A stretch of 36,762 nucleotides of DNA from CAYYUA01 sp964542585 (GCA_964542585.1 CAZIUI010000024.1:1-36762), one strand, 5' to 3'. Shown: positions 25,676-34,821, numbered from the stretch's first letter. The notes: generated by a model from the letters alone, not told the origin. Numbers and translations are program-made.

Positions 25676-26401
25676 TTAGCAGTAACCCAAATTGGCCATT
25701 TCAGGTCCCGCTATTGCCCAGAATTGTTCCTGCCAATATTGTGGCCACTCAACAAAAGGAGGGAAGAATGCTTTTTTTGTTTGATTAATCCTATCATTTA
25801 GCATTTCCTCCACATCGCTGTATTGGTATTGGGTATCCGGCATTAAATCAAGAAGGGTGTAAAGATCTTTGTAAGGGGGATTAAACATTTGCTCAAAGCT
25901 TAAAATATGGTCAGGCTTTTGCTGGCGGGCAAATGCATTTATAGCCTGCCAATACCATGCATTTTTCTGAACCGGATTCCAGGATTGCCAGGTATTTTCA
26001 TCAATGGGAGAATCTGAGAAAAATGCGGGTTTAATATGATCATGGCCCAGGTAACGGTTACGGTTGAGCCATGACCGCACCACCGCGCGACCATCCCGTA
26101 CGACATGAACAATCCTAACATCTGGCCAAACTTGTCTTATAAGAGGTATAGAAGCAAAAAGGTGGTAATTGGACTCAACGTACCACTTTTCAGTGTGGTT
26201 AAGCTGACGCCATTTACGGGGCCATTTAAAATACACCTTATGCCATAGGGTCGGATTTTTTCTCAGAAGTTCCCAGCCTTCCCGCTTGAAATGCGGTTTG
26301 GGTTCGTGAAGGCTCCACGCATTTGAAACCGCCTCATTAATTAGGCGGGTTATAAACCAGGTACCAGTCCGGCCTGTGGAGGTGATGAAAATTGCGGGCA
26401 T
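25676..26401 (-). CDS. Sulfotransferase-like protein
   Basis: 241 residues from ATG 26401 (a TTG at 26443 would add 14). The N-terminal P-loop-like ITSTGRTGTWFI fits the 5'-phosphosulfate-binding loop of PAPS-dependent sulfotransferases, and VVRDGRAVVRSWL fits the 3'-phosphate site. LSFEQMF and the C-terminal part match the general fold. There is no signal peptide, so a cytoplasmic activity on a lipid or carbohydrate precursor is most likely. The substrate cannot be deduced. Clearly a sulfotransferase superfamily member, less certainly an active one. Confidence 0.78.
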   Translation of the reverse strand: MPAIFITSTGRTGTWFITRLINEAVSNAWSLHEPKPHFKREGWELLRKNPTLWHKVYFKWPRKWRQLNHTEKWYVESNYHLFASIPLIRQVWPDVRIVHVVRDGRAVVRSWLNRNRYLGHDHIKPAFFSDSPIDENTWQSWNPVQKNAWYWQAINAFARQQKPDHILSFEQMFNPPYKDLYTLLDLMPDTQYQYSDVEEMLNDRINQTKKAFFPPFVEWPQYWQEQFWAIAGPEMANLGYC

Positions 26402-26493
26402 AAAATCTTTAAGACCGGTTGGTTCGCTATTTGCAAACCGCAAAACTAGGGCTTTTAAAAGCGCTTCATTGGAAACAAAAATTTTAGTAAAAC

Positions 26494-26718
26494 ATGGCCG
26501 GAACTTCCCCTTACGAGAAAGAAACCAAGCTTTCAGAAAAATACCGGGCCTGGAGTTATGGTCTACTATGGGTGTTTTTAGGATTATTCACGTTCAGCCT
26601 TTCCTATTTTACCAATCGTAATTATCCAATGGATACAACAGTGCCAACAATATTGGTGGTAATTGGATTAGTTAAATTATATCAGGCATGGCATCATGAT
26701 GCTTCTTCTTCTCGGTGA
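26494..26718 (+). CDS. Small two-helix membrane protein, unknown
   Basis: 74 residues. Two hydrophobic segments (about 22-40 and 49-66) are separated by a short polar loop containing YFTNRNYP; the N-terminus is charged and the C-terminus HHDASSSR. Both ends probably lie on the same side of the membrane. The 3' end overlaps the convergent LiaF-like gene by 25 bases. I do not recognise a family. Confidence 0.65.
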   Translation: MAGTSPYEKETKLSEKYRAWSYGLLWVFLGLFTFSLSYFTNRNYPMDTTVPTILVVIGLVKLYQAWHHDASSSR

Positions 26719-27242
26719 ATTGTAACGTTCCCCATAATCGTATGAAGGTCAAGTAAGAGCTTAGGATTTGCACTTTCACCCCTTTCAAAGGAAAGGCTAC
26801 CGGTAATGTGACCAAATTGTTTATGAGATGTTATTTGGATTGTTGGAATAGCAGGGAGATAAAGGTGGGTCTCCCCAAGCCAGGTGTAGATATTGATCGT
26901 AAGCTTGCGGGCGGGATTTAAGCTCCTCAAATCTATAATTTGACTGCCTAGAACGTTGTAATAACGGCTCTTAACCTTGCTAAAGGTGATAACATTGGTC
27001 CCCGAACCAATGAGGAAGGATTGCCTCGTGGGGCGTGAAACTTTGCTTTTAAAATTTGTGGATTTCAAAATCAATTGAATGCCTGCCGTCACTAAAAAAA
27101 TGGTCACAACTAAGCGGAAAACCGGAATAGCAAATTCGAATACTTGAACTAACGAAAGTGATAGCCCAGTGACAACAACCAATAAAGCCCAAAAATAGCG
27201 ATTATTTAGGAGGTTCATTGGCTTCGTGGTGATTGCTAACAT
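26694..27242 (-). CDS. LiaF-like membrane protein with cytoplasmic/periplasmic beta domain
   Basis: 182 residues. Two hydrophobic helices (about 16-32 and 38-58) precede a soluble domain rich in short beta-strands (IDLRSL, TINIYTWLGETHLYLP, VTIHRE). This layout, with the G-E-T-x-L-Y-L-P turn, resembles the LiaF / DUF2154 group of cell-envelope stress proteins, but the resemblance is weak. The ATG at 27242 was kept; one at 27218 (MNLLNNRYF) is equally possible. The gene is divergent from the beta-barrel candidate and overlaps its convergent neighbour. Confidence 0.65.
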   Translation of the reverse strand: MLAITTKPMNLLNNRYFWALLVVVTGLSLSLVQVFEFAIPVFRLVVTIFLVTAGIQLILKSTNFKSKVSRPTRQSFLIGSGTNVITFSKVKSRYYNVLGSQIIDLRSLNPARKLTINIYTWLGETHLYLPAIPTIQITSHKQFGHITGSLSFERGESANPKLLLDLHTIMGNVTIHREEEAS

Positions 27243-27303
27243 GAATTTTATCGTTTATTTATAACTTCAAATTCCTTAAATGCAGGATAAACTGAAAAGT
27301 TAA

Positions 27304-27876
27304 ATGAGCAAATGCAAAGCCAAGTTACAATTGTCTCGTGTCGCTGGGGTCGTGGCTTTACTTGTGACCATGTTAAGCGCTGACGCCCTTAAAGCTCAGA
27401 ACAACCCAGAGAGCCCTTACGACTTGTACCTGGAATTGGGAGGGGCTGCTGGAATAGGTAGTATTAACTTTGAGCGGCATATTTGGAAACGCCAATCATG
27501 GGAGTTGAAAGGCCGGATTGGTCTATTTATTCTTCCCCACGGCAGTCTAACGAAGGTTTCCAATAGTTATTTTTACCCTTTTGGCTTTTCGCTACTTTAC
27601 GGGGAAAAACATCAGTTAGAGGTGGCTGTTGGTGGGCTTCTAACTCACAATAATGATGGCTTTTTAGAAGGAAGCGCTAAGCAAGGAAGCTGGAATTTAT
27701 ATGGTCAGGGATTTCTGGGTTATCGTTTGCAACTGGGTAAGGGGCGCTGGTTCCTAAAAGCAGGATACGTACCCCTTTTCCACCCGGAAATGCAATCTGC
27801 CTCTGTTCCTACAATTGGTCATATAACAGGTAGTTGGGCTCACTGGGCCAGCCTTGGAGTCGGCCTTGATATTTAA
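27304..27876 (+). CDS. Exported protein, probable small outer-membrane beta-barrel
   Basis: 190 residues. A signal peptide (basic start, hydrophobic VAGVVALLVTMLSADA, likely cut after LKA before QNN) is followed by alternating amphipathic strands with many Gly and aromatic residues, such as YDLYLELGGAAG, FGFSLLYG, LYGQGFLGYRL and WASLGVGLDI. The last strand ends at the C-terminus, as in outer-membrane barrels. No specific family is recognised and no partner gene is obvious. Confidence 0.7.
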   Translation: MSKCKAKLQLSRVAGVVALLVTMLSADALKAQNNPESPYDLYLELGGAAGIGSINFERHIWKRQSWELKGRIGLFILPHGSLTKVSNSYFYPFGFSLLYGEKHQLEVAVGGLLTHNNDGFLEGSAKQGSWNLYGQGFLGYRLQLGKGRWFLKAGYVPLFHPEMQSASVPTIGHITGSWAHWASLGVGLDI

Positions 27877-27962
27877 TCATCAACCCTACAATCCTGTTTC
27901 CGTTAAAACTGGAAGTCGTAATTTTTTAACCCTTTTTACAATAACATTAAAAACATAGCCCA

Positions 27963-29309
27963 ATGCTACGCTTACTTCATTTAAATCTTATGTTTGTCAT
28001 CTTCTTTTTACTTTTACAATCATGCTCGGGAGGCGGTAGCCAGCAACAAGACCAAAAAAATGGCTCAAATTCCGATAAATCAATTCCCAAGCAAACACAA
28101 GCAACCGACCAGCGTCATATGTCGGCAGATATTCAACTTCCAGCAGGTTTTGAGGCAGAGGTTGTTCATGAAGGTGTCGGTGCTGCTAGGCATATTGCCG
28201 TAAGGGCCAATGGCGATATTTACATAGCTTTAAGAGAAAAGCAAAAGGGGAAAGGAACCGTAGCCCTAAGCAATCAAGATGGCGATGGGCAATACGAAAA
28301 AGTTGAGTATTTCGGCGATTTTACCGGAACTGGTGTAGCCATTCATAACGGCTATTTATACCGTACTTCAATCGATGCTGTTTACCGGTATCCCCTTCAA
28401 AAAGGTAAGCTTTTACCAAGAATGGACCGGGAGACAGTGGTTTCCGGTTTTCCTGATCAGCAACAACATGCCGCTAAGCCTATCACGTTTGATGGTAAAG
28501 GCCACCTCTACATCAACGTTGGAGCGCCTTCAAATGCCTGCATGAAGGAGATGCGTACCAAAGGATCCCCCGGAATCGATCCTTGTCCGCTTCTAAAAAA
28601 ACATGCAGGAATCTGGCGTTACAAATCCGATAAGCTGAACCAAAAACATGATCCTGGAAACCGGTTTGCTTCAGGTTTGCGAAATGTTGTAGGCATGACC
28701 TGGAATGATGAAACTGGTCACCTCTATGCCATGATGCATGGCCGGGATCAGCTTCATCAATTTTTTCCAAAGCTTTATACCCAAAAGGAAAGCGCTAAAT
28801 TACCAGCAGGGCAATTCCACTTATTGGAGCAGGGGGATGATATTGGCTGGCCTTACTGCTATTACGACCAAATTCAGGATAAAAAAGTGTTAAGCCCGGA
28901 ATACGGAGGCGATGGCGATAAAATCGGCAGATGCGGAAAATTCAAAGATCCCCTGATCGGCTTTCCGGGCCATTGGGCGCCTAACGGATTGAAATTCTAC
29001 CATGCTCAAACTTTTCCTGAGCAATACCAGCAAGGAGCTTTTATTGCTTTTCACGGCTCCTGGAATCGTGCTCCATTTCCCCAGCAGGGTTACAAGGTAG
29101 TGTTTGTGCCGTTTGAAGGTGATAAGCCTAAAGGATCAGATCAGTGGAGCGTCTTTGCCGATAAATTTGCGGGAAAAGAGCCATTGAAATCCCCGAGCAA
29201 TGCTGAATACAGGCCAATGGGCCTGTCAGTGGGGCCGGATGGTAGCTTGTATATAACGGATTCGCAGGAAGGAAAGGTCTGGCGGATTCGGTATACAGCA
29301 GATACCTAA
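27963..29309 (+). CDS. Sorbosone/aldose-dehydrogenase-like beta-propeller lipoprotein
   Basis: 448 residues with a lipoprotein signal (LLQSC, lipidated Cys21) and a Gly/Gln/Ser-rich tether. The body resembles soluble aldose sugar dehydrogenases and L-sorbosone dehydrogenases of the six-bladed quinoprotein propeller type: it starts IQLPAGFEAEVV, has RHIAVRANGDIYIALR, FASGLRNVVGMTWN, HGRDQL and ends GLSVGPDGSLYITDSQEGKVWRI. PQQ dependence is family inference. The GNRFASGLRN and APNGLKFY stretches fit the cofactor and substrate face. Likely at the outer-membrane periplasmic side or surface. Confidence 0.85.
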   Translation: MLRLLHLNLMFVIFFLLLQSCSGGGSQQQDQKNGSNSDKSIPKQTQATDQRHMSADIQLPAGFEAEVVHEGVGAARHIAVRANGDIYIALREKQKGKGTVALSNQDGDGQYEKVEYFGDFTGTGVAIHNGYLYRTSIDAVYRYPLQKGKLLPRMDRETVVSGFPDQQQHAAKPITFDGKGHLYINVGAPSNACMKEMRTKGSPGIDPCPLLKKHAGIWRYKSDKLNQKHDPGNRFASGLRNVVGMTWNDETGHLYAMMHGRDQLHQFFPKLYTQKESAKLPAGQFHLLEQGDDIGWPYCYYDQIQDKKVLSPEYGGDGDKIGRCGKFKDPLIGFPGHWAPNGLKFYHAQTFPEQYQQGAFIAFHGSWNRAPFPQQGYKVVFVPFEGDKPKGSDQWSVFADKFAGKEPLKSPSNAEYRPMGLSVGPDGSLYITDSQEGKVWRIRYTADT

Positions 29310-29345
29310 GGGATTGTTAGGTGCCAATGCAGCTTAACACTTTTT

Positions 29346-30002
29346 ATGATGCAGTCAGCTATTACGGCCATTATTGTTAACTACTGTACCTACGACCTAA
29401 CGCGGATGGCTGTGTGGTCCCTACACGGCCATTATCCTGAACTCAAAATTTGGATTGTTGACAACGCATCACCTGACGATTCAGGTGATAAACTTGAAGC
29501 TTTAGCCCAGGAGTTGGATAGGGTGGAGGTGGTTATAAATAGCCGAAATGTGCATCATGGTCCTGCAATGGACCAACTTGCCAGGGCTGTGGAAACCCCC
29601 TATTTCCTAACCTTTGATTCAGACGCAATCCTTTATCGTCCGGGATTACTTGAAAAAATGCTAGATTCAATTACAAGTGATACGTATGCAGTGGGTCACC
29701 TAATGCTCCTAAACCAAAATGGATTTAATACCACCGATAATACTGGAATAGCCTATGCGCATCCTTTCTGCTCACTCTTTCACACTGAAACGTATCGGAA
29801 ATTTACTCCTTTCCAGAAGGATGGCTCGCCCTGTTTTCATAACCAGCGGGCAGCCCAGGAAAAAGGTTGGGTTATAAAAGGCTTCCCCGTTCAATCCTAT
29901 GTATTTCACTTTTGGAAAGGTACCGTTGATCATATTGGCGGGCACCGTTTGGGATGGCGAAGCAAATTGAATCAGCTTTTGCATAGATTAGGGCGGATCT
30001 AA
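29346..30002 (+). CDS. Family 2 glycosyltransferase
   Basis: 218 residues with a GT-A fold. The N-terminal strand ITAIIVNYCTYDLT, WIVDNASPDDS (D39 for nucleotide binding) and the metal-binding DSD at residues 91-93 fit GT2 enzymes. The C-terminal half is short and lacks membrane segments, so it is a soluble transferase acting on a sugar acceptor that cannot be named. There are two adjacent ATG codons (29346 and 29349). It sits between the propeller lipoprotein and a small helical protein on the same strand. Confidence 0.85.
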   Translation: MMQSAITAIIVNYCTYDLTRMAVWSLHGHYPELKIWIVDNASPDDSGDKLEALAQELDRVEVVINSRNVHHGPAMDQLARAVETPYFLTFDSDAILYRPGLLEKMLDSITSDTYAVGHLMLLNQNGFNTTDNTGIAYAHPFCSLFHTETYRKFTPFQKDGSPCFHNQRAAQEKGWVIKGFPVQSYVFHFWKGTVDHIGGHRLGWRSKLNQLLHRLGRI

Positions 30003-30039
30003 AAATGTTACCAATTGAATTCAAATACAGGTATTTTTT

Positions 30040-30453
30040 ATGTACCATCATGATTTTCTTCTGCGGCAATTGGAACGTTTGGCCAAAGCCATACAACAGA
30101 TTTGGGACAGCTATGAATCAGGGAAAGTTGACGATGCTTATGAGCTTTTGGATAAATGCTATAAGGAAAGTGGTTTTTTACGCTCTCAGCTTCAAGATTG
30201 GGAACCGGAAGCATTCCTTGACAACCTTGAAAAAGAGGGTTTAGGAGCTCAGGAATTAGAGGCTTTGAGTAAGCTAACTGAAATAGAAGGCCAGCTCTAT
30301 GCAGAGGAAGAGGAACAGGAAGAAGCCAGGCATCGCTATGAACTCACGTTTATGCTGTTGAAGAAAGCTTCTGAAAAGGATACAGCTAATTTCTCTCTTG
30401 ATAGGCAAACCCGGATAAATACCATTTATCGAAAGCTTAATAGTTTATCATAA
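30040..30453 (+). CDS. Helical DUF6483-like protein
   Basis: 137 residues, acidic and almost wholly helical, with repeated Leu/Glu-rich amphipathic helices (FLLRQLERLAKAIQQIWD, DDAYELLDKCYKE and an EEEEQEEARHRYE run). It resembles the uncharacterised DUF6483 family. It has no signal peptide or membrane segment. The ATG at 30040 follows the glycosyltransferase stop after 37 bases. Function unknown. Confidence 0.7.
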   Translation: MYHHDFLLRQLERLAKAIQQIWDSYESGKVDDAYELLDKCYKESGFLRSQLQDWEPEAFLDNLEKEGLGAQELEALSKLTEIEGQLYAEEEEQEEARHRYELTFMLLKKASEKDTANFSLDRQTRINTIYRKLNSLS

Positions 30454-30484
30454 TTTAGTTATTAAATAAAATTAATCTACTACT

Positions 30485-31459
30485 ATGAAAAGTCTAAGGA
30501 GCGTTTTATCCGTTTGTTGGCTACCAGCCATGGCAATTTTATACTGCGGAAATATGCCTACATTTGCCATTTCCGATAGTCTGGGGAAGCTCAATAATGG
30601 CGAGAGAAGTTCACAATCAGAAAAAGCTGATTCGCCAGGTAAAAAAGATGCTTTGCTCTGGAAGGTCACCCATGAGAATCAGGAGGAGCCGGCTTATTTA
30701 TTTGGCACTATGCACCTGATGAAAAGCGGCTACCTTGAAAAATGGCAAAAGGTTAAGGAGGCATTCCAAAAGTCGGAGAAGGTAGTGGTGGAAACTATTA
30801 TAGACTCCAGTAAGATTATGCAGATTGGGCAGATGGCTTTGATGAGAAATAAGACCTACCAGGAAATCTATGACTCAACTACCCTGGATACGGTTATGCG
30901 CTATGTTAATCAAACCCTTTCCATGCCTCAATCCACCCTTATGCGGATGAAGCCTATGCAATTAGCTGCGCTTTCTGCACGCAGGGCTTTTCGAAAAGTC
31001 AGCTCCCCCTTGAAATCAGCCAAAGGAAATACCATTGACTTCTACTTTGGTTCTAAAGGCAAAAAACTTGGTAAAAAAGTGATACCCCTGGAAACGATGT
31101 TAGAGCAGGGGCGGATGTTGTTTAATAAAATGTCCATTGATAAACAGGCCAAAATGTTGCTTCAGCAAATCCGAAAGCAAGACCAGATGGTGACTTTTAC
31201 CCAAAACCTGTTGAGATACTACCGAAACCAAAAGCTTAGTGACCTTTATAGCCTTTATAAAAACGAAAAAATTTCAACTCAAAACCTGGGTTTCCTGGTA
31301 GAAGAACGCAACAAAAAGTGGCTACCATCTCTTACTAAATACTTCAAGCAGGGTAACACTTTTGCAGCTGTTGGGGCTCTGCATTTACCGGGAAAAAAAG
31401 GTTTGCTTAACTTATTGGAAGCCAAAGGGTTCCATATTCAACCAATGGCAGTCAAATAA
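30485..31459 (+). CDS. TraB/GumN-family exported protein
   Basis: 324 residues. An N-terminal hydrophobic stretch (about 8-28) looks like a signal peptide or anchor. TraB/GumN-family features are LLWKVTHE, YLFGTMHL, a VVVETIID strand, and near the C-terminus FAAVGALHLPGKKGLL followed by GFHIQP. The family is thought to include metal-dependent hydrolases, and the two GxxHL motifs carry the candidate metal ligands. Its stop TAA is immediately followed by the reverse-strand stop of the next gene (31460) with no spacer. Confidence 0.87.
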   Translation: MKSLRSVLSVCWLPAMAILYCGNMPTFAISDSLGKLNNGERSSQSEKADSPGKKDALLWKVTHENQEEPAYLFGTMHLMKSGYLEKWQKVKEAFQKSEKVVVETIIDSSKIMQIGQMALMRNKTYQEIYDSTTLDTVMRYVNQTLSMPQSTLMRMKPMQLAALSARRAFRKVSSPLKSAKGNTIDFYFGSKGKKLGKKVIPLETMLEQGRMLFNKMSIDKQAKMLLQQIRKQDQMVTFTQNLLRYYRNQKLSDLYSLYKNEKISTQNLGFLVEERNKKWLPSLTKYFKQGNTFAAVGALHLPGKKGLLNLLEAKGFHIQPMAVK

Positions 31460-32080
31460 TTAAATCCTTATGAAACGGATTTGTACCGGGGTGTCATTGA
31501 CTACGACTTTCTTCAGGCCTTGCTTATCGTAGTGGTAATAATTGGCATTCCCACTCGGTAGTTTCAGTTTATACACATCAGGTTTGACTTCTTCTAACTG
31601 GACTATTTGCGTGTACTGCTCACTAAAAACCTTGTTACTTGGGGGCTTTTGAAAGTACATACAAGCTGTGGAATAGCTACATGGAGCTTTTTCCATGAAA
31701 TAAGCTGCCTCACCATCTTTATCAATCCGGTACTTGTTATTGGTCCATTGTAAATGTGTGCTGTCCCAGGTACTCTGATTAACGGCCGTTGTAAGGATAG
31801 CTTTTACCATGCTGCCAGTGTCAAATTCCACCGATAGGTTATATGTTATGTGAAAATCTTTTATTATAGTAGCTTTTACTTCTGTTAAAAGCCTATAAGT
31901 GGTGCTTGCGAATTGTTGTTGCTTTTGAGCAGTTAAAACACCTATTTGATTATCGTTGTAAATGATGCGATAGGTTTTTTCAAGTTCTTGGCTGTTATTG
32001 CTTGAATGGCTTTTGCCCCAATTCAGGATCGCTAATGATAAAAGGGCAACTGTGAAATATATTGACTTACGGATATTCAT
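31460..32080 (-). CDS. Exported protein, DUF6134-like
   Basis: 206 residues with an N-terminal signal peptide (KSIYFTVALLSLAILNWG). The mature part is beta-rich: YRIIYNDNQIGVLTA, repeated charged strands and a final LKKVVVNDTPVQIRFIRI. It resembles the DUF6134 family of Bacteroidota exported proteins; the function is unknown. It lies 8 bases after the lipoprotein gene on the same strand, so the two are probably expressed together. Two cysteines (CSYSTAC) might form a disulfide. Confidence 0.65.
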   Translation of the reverse strand: MNIRKSIYFTVALLSLAILNWGKSHSSNNSQELEKTYRIIYNDNQIGVLTAQKQQQFASTTYRLLTEVKATIIKDFHITYNLSVEFDTGSMVKAILTTAVNQSTWDSTHLQWTNNKYRIDKDGEAAYFMEKAPCSYSTACMYFQKPPSNKVFSEQYTQIVQLEEVKPDVYKLKLPSGNANYYHYDKQGLKKVVVNDTPVQIRFIRI

Positions 32081-32088
32081 AAATTATC

Positions 32089-33036
32089 TTATTCAAAATC
32101 CGTAAGATTTAATTGCTGACGGATAGAGCTGTCTCTAAGCCTATTTTTGGTCCAATAAGCATTTCGGATGGTCTTTTTATGCTTGGCTACGGTAGTTAAC
32201 ATCTTCGTATCCTTTCCAAAACCACTTTTATGCTTGTCAGTCCAGCCTTTTATCATGTAAGGGAAAGATTTTTCGTAGATGATGGTTAAGGTTCGATCCA
32301 GTTCAGGATATTGAACCTCGTAAGCCATCAGGTTTTTGCCTTTAAAACGCTCCCCTTTGTAAGATTCCTGCGTGATCAGTGCTTGTTCAGGTTTAAGCTG
32401 GCGGTGTCGAAGGCGTTTGTAGAGCGATCCCGGAATAAGTTTAAGGGTACCGGTTGGTAAGCTTTGCGGAGCCATTTTCAGCCGCGTCCACAATTCATCC
32501 TCCAGCCATGCAGTATCCGTCTTGTAATCTTCAGCCACGTTCTCCTGAAAGTAGGAATGCCCCTGCCAATGGTATTGCCCTTTGCGGTTGTTGGCTTGCA
32601 AATAAGATTGTCCGCACCAGTCCTGGGAGGAACTACTGACCTTAAGGCTATGGGGATACTGATGCCAATGAACCGGTGTAAAAACCGATAGCATCATACT
32701 GTAATCATACATACCCGTTTGAAAGCGCTTGATCTTGTTGAGCTTTAAAACTTTGGTGTCCGTGAGATCAGGGTTTTGCTCATGTTTCACTTGCTGATTG
32801 GTCAGGAAATCCTCCGTAACAAAAACCATGATAGCCTCGCCGGGATGACGCTGGCCGTAGCGGGCCTGGGTGATTTCATAGCGGCTGATCTCGGCTTCTC
32901 CGCTGAACCAGTAATTTTTGAATTCCTGGCTATGTTGTACGGAGGATTGTTTATTCACTTGATCTTGCGAATTTCCGGTATTGCAGCTCGTGAGCATCAC
33001 CATCATACACAACCCGGTAAGGATATTGAAAACCAT
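32089..33036 (-). CDS. Uncharacterised Bacteroidota lipoprotein
   Basis: 315 residues with lipobox MLTSC (Cys18). The mature sequence has a long soluble domain with YWFSGEAEISRYEITQARYG near the start, MYDYSMMLSVFTPVHW, an LEDELWTRLKMAPQSLP segment and a C-terminal YEKSFPYMIKGW. It resembles a family sometimes mislabelled septum formation inhibitor Maf, but I see no nucleotide pyrophosphatase signature. Probably a periplasmic lipoprotein partner of the DUF6134-like protein encoded immediately downstream. It is divergent from the carboxylase gene. Confidence 0.7.
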   Translation of the reverse strand: MVFNILTGLCMMVMLTSCNTGNSQDQVNKQSSVQHSQEFKNYWFSGEAEISRYEITQARYGQRHPGEAIMVFVTEDFLTNQQVKHEQNPDLTDTKVLKLNKIKRFQTGMYDYSMMLSVFTPVHWHQYPHSLKVSSSSQDWCGQSYLQANNRKGQYHWQGHSYFQENVAEDYKTDTAWLEDELWTRLKMAPQSLPTGTLKLIPGSLYKRLRHRQLKPEQALITQESYKGERFKGKNLMAYEVQYPELDRTLTIIYEKSFPYMIKGWTDKHKSGFGKDTKMLTTVAKHKKTIRNAYWTKNRLRDSSIRQQLNLTDFE

Positions 33037-33156
33037 TGTTATTTTTCTTCAATTGGTTCAAAAATGGTTCCGAAATCAGGTTGGCAGTAGGTTAATGGAT
33101 CAAAACAGTAGCCAATTGACAATTTGTAGGTGACAGGCTTGTTAGGTGATTATTGA

Positions 33157-33164
33157 TATTTTTG
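33157..33164 (+). promoter_or_regulatory. Candidate Bacteroidota -7 element for the carboxylase gene
   Basis: TATTTTTG, exact TAnnTTTG match, 39 bases before the ATG at 33204. A TTG lies 15 bases upstream, closer than the usual -33 spacing. Confidence 0.42.
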
Positions 33165-33203
33165 AAATCTTTGATAAGCCTAAGAAAGCCCAAAACCAAC
33201 GGC

Positions 33204-34760
33204 ATGACTACGACAAATCAGCAAAAATTCGATGAGCTCCGGCAAAAACGCGCTGAAAGCCAACAAGGTGGCGGAGAGCAGCGTATTGCCAAACAACATG
33301 AAAAAGGCAAGCTTACAGCCCGTGAACGCCTGCATTTTCTGTTAGACGAAGGCTCATTTGAAGAACTGGACCCTTTTAAAAAACACCGTAGTACCAATTT
33401 TGGCCTGGATAAGCAGCAATTTCCGGGAGATGGTGTGGTCACAGGCTACGGCACCATCCACGGCAGGTTAGTCTATGTGTTTTCCCAGGATTTTACAGTG
33501 TTCGGGGGCTCGTTATCTGAAACCCATGCTGAGAAGATTTGCAAGGTCATGGACCTGGCCATGCAGAACGGCGCTCCGTTTATCGGCCTCAATGACTCAG
33601 GCGGAGCCCGTATCCAGGAAGGTGTGACTTCCCTGGCTGGTTACGCGGATATTTTTTACCGCAATACCAGGGCTTCCGGGATGATCCCGCAAATATCTGC
33701 CATTATGGGGCCTTGTGCTGGTGGGGCTGTATATTCACCGGCTATTACCGATTTCATCTTCATGGTGGAGGAGTCCTCCTACATGTTCGTTACTGGGCCT
33801 GAGGTCGTAAAAACAGTTACACACGAAGATGTAACGGCTGAAGACCTTGGCGGAGCGGATGCGCATGCCGCAAAGTCAGGTGTTACCCATTTTGCCTCCA
33901 AAAATGAACTAACGTGTATTGAGGGTATCAAGCAATTGCTAAGCTACATTCCAGCCAATTGTGAGGAGCAGCCACCACAGCTTCCGTATCAGCAAGCTGA
34001 AGATGAAACGGTAGACGCCCTGGATAACATCGTACCAGAAAACCCCAATCAACCTTATGACATGCGGGAGGTCATCACCGGTGTTGTGGATCAGAACAGT
34101 TTCCTGGAAATCCAGCCGGATTTTGCTGAGAACATTGTTATTGGCCTTAGCCGCATAGCCGGTCGGAGTGTCGGCATAGTTGCCAATCAGCCGCAGCACC
34201 TGGCGGGGGTGCTGGATATCAATTCTTCAACCAAAGGAGCACGCTTTGTACGGTTTTGCGATGCTTTTAACATTCCCCTGTTAACCTTTGAGGATGTACC
34301 GGGATTTTTACCAGGTACTGATCAGGAATGGAATGGCATCATCAAAAACGGAGCCAAGCTGCTGTATGCTTTTGCTGAAGCCACCGTTCCAAGGGCCACC
34401 GTCATCACAAGAAAAGCGTATGGTGGGGCTTACGATGTGATGAACTCTAAGCATATCGGAGCCGATCTGAATTTTGCCTGGCCTACGGCTGAAATTGCCG
34501 TCATGGGCCCGAAAGGCGCGGCTGAGATTATCTTCCGAAAAGAGATCAAAGAGGCTGAAGATTCCGAAGCCAAGCTTCAGGAAAAAATCGATGAGTACAG
34601 CGATGCTTTTGCTCATCCGTACAAAGCAGCAGAACGGGGCTTTGTGGATGATGTGATCATGCCTTCCGAAACCCGGATTAAGCTGATGAAGGGTTTTCAG
34701 ATGCTGGAAAACAAGGTGGACAGCCTACCGCGCAAGAAGCACGGCAACCTACCGCTTTGA
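33204..34760 (+). CDS. pccB: Acyl-CoA (propionyl-CoA-type) carboxylase carboxyltransferase subunit
   Basis: 518 residues from ATG 33204; an upstream TTG at 33153 would add an unconserved tail. It transfers carboxyl from biotin to an acyl-CoA, probably propionyl-CoA giving methylmalonyl-CoA. The first half has GKLTARERLHFLLDEGSF, GDGVVTGYGTI, and oxyanion-hole glycines in NDSGGARIQEG and GPCAGGAVYSPA. The second half has NIVIGLSRIAG, FEDVPGFLPGTDQE, KAYGGAYDVM and FAHPYKAAERGFVDDVI. No biotin carboxylase or biotin carrier partner is next to it. Substrate preference is inferred from family similarity. Confidence 0.93.
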   Translation: MTTTNQQKFDELRQKRAESQQGGGEQRIAKQHEKGKLTARERLHFLLDEGSFEELDPFKKHRSTNFGLDKQQFPGDGVVTGYGTIHGRLVYVFSQDFTVFGGSLSETHAEKICKVMDLAMQNGAPFIGLNDSGGARIQEGVTSLAGYADIFYRNTRASGMIPQISAIMGPCAGGAVYSPAITDFIFMVEESSYMFVTGPEVVKTVTHEDVTAEDLGGADAHAAKSGVTHFASKNELTCIEGIKQLLSYIPANCEEQPPQLPYQQAEDETVDALDNIVPENPNQPYDMREVITGVVDQNSFLEIQPDFAENIVIGLSRIAGRSVGIVANQPQHLAGVLDINSSTKGARFVRFCDAFNIPLLTFEDVPGFLPGTDQEWNGIIKNGAKLLYAFAEATVPRATVITRKAYGGAYDVMNSKHIGADLNFAWPTAEIAVMGPKGAAEIIFRKEIKEAEDSEAKLQEKIDEYSDAFAHPYKAAERGFVDDVIMPSETRIKLMKGFQMLENKVDSLPRKKHGNLPL

Positions 34761-34821
34761 TTGAAAGCATTAGGGAAAGTAAAAGGTGAGGAATTACCGT
34801 TTTTATAATTAAAGTATAACT

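Noticed and set aside
31457..31462. Back-to-back stop codons TAATTA of convergent genes
   Set aside because: Notable compactness but a chance palindrome of two stops; no terminator hairpin is seen there.
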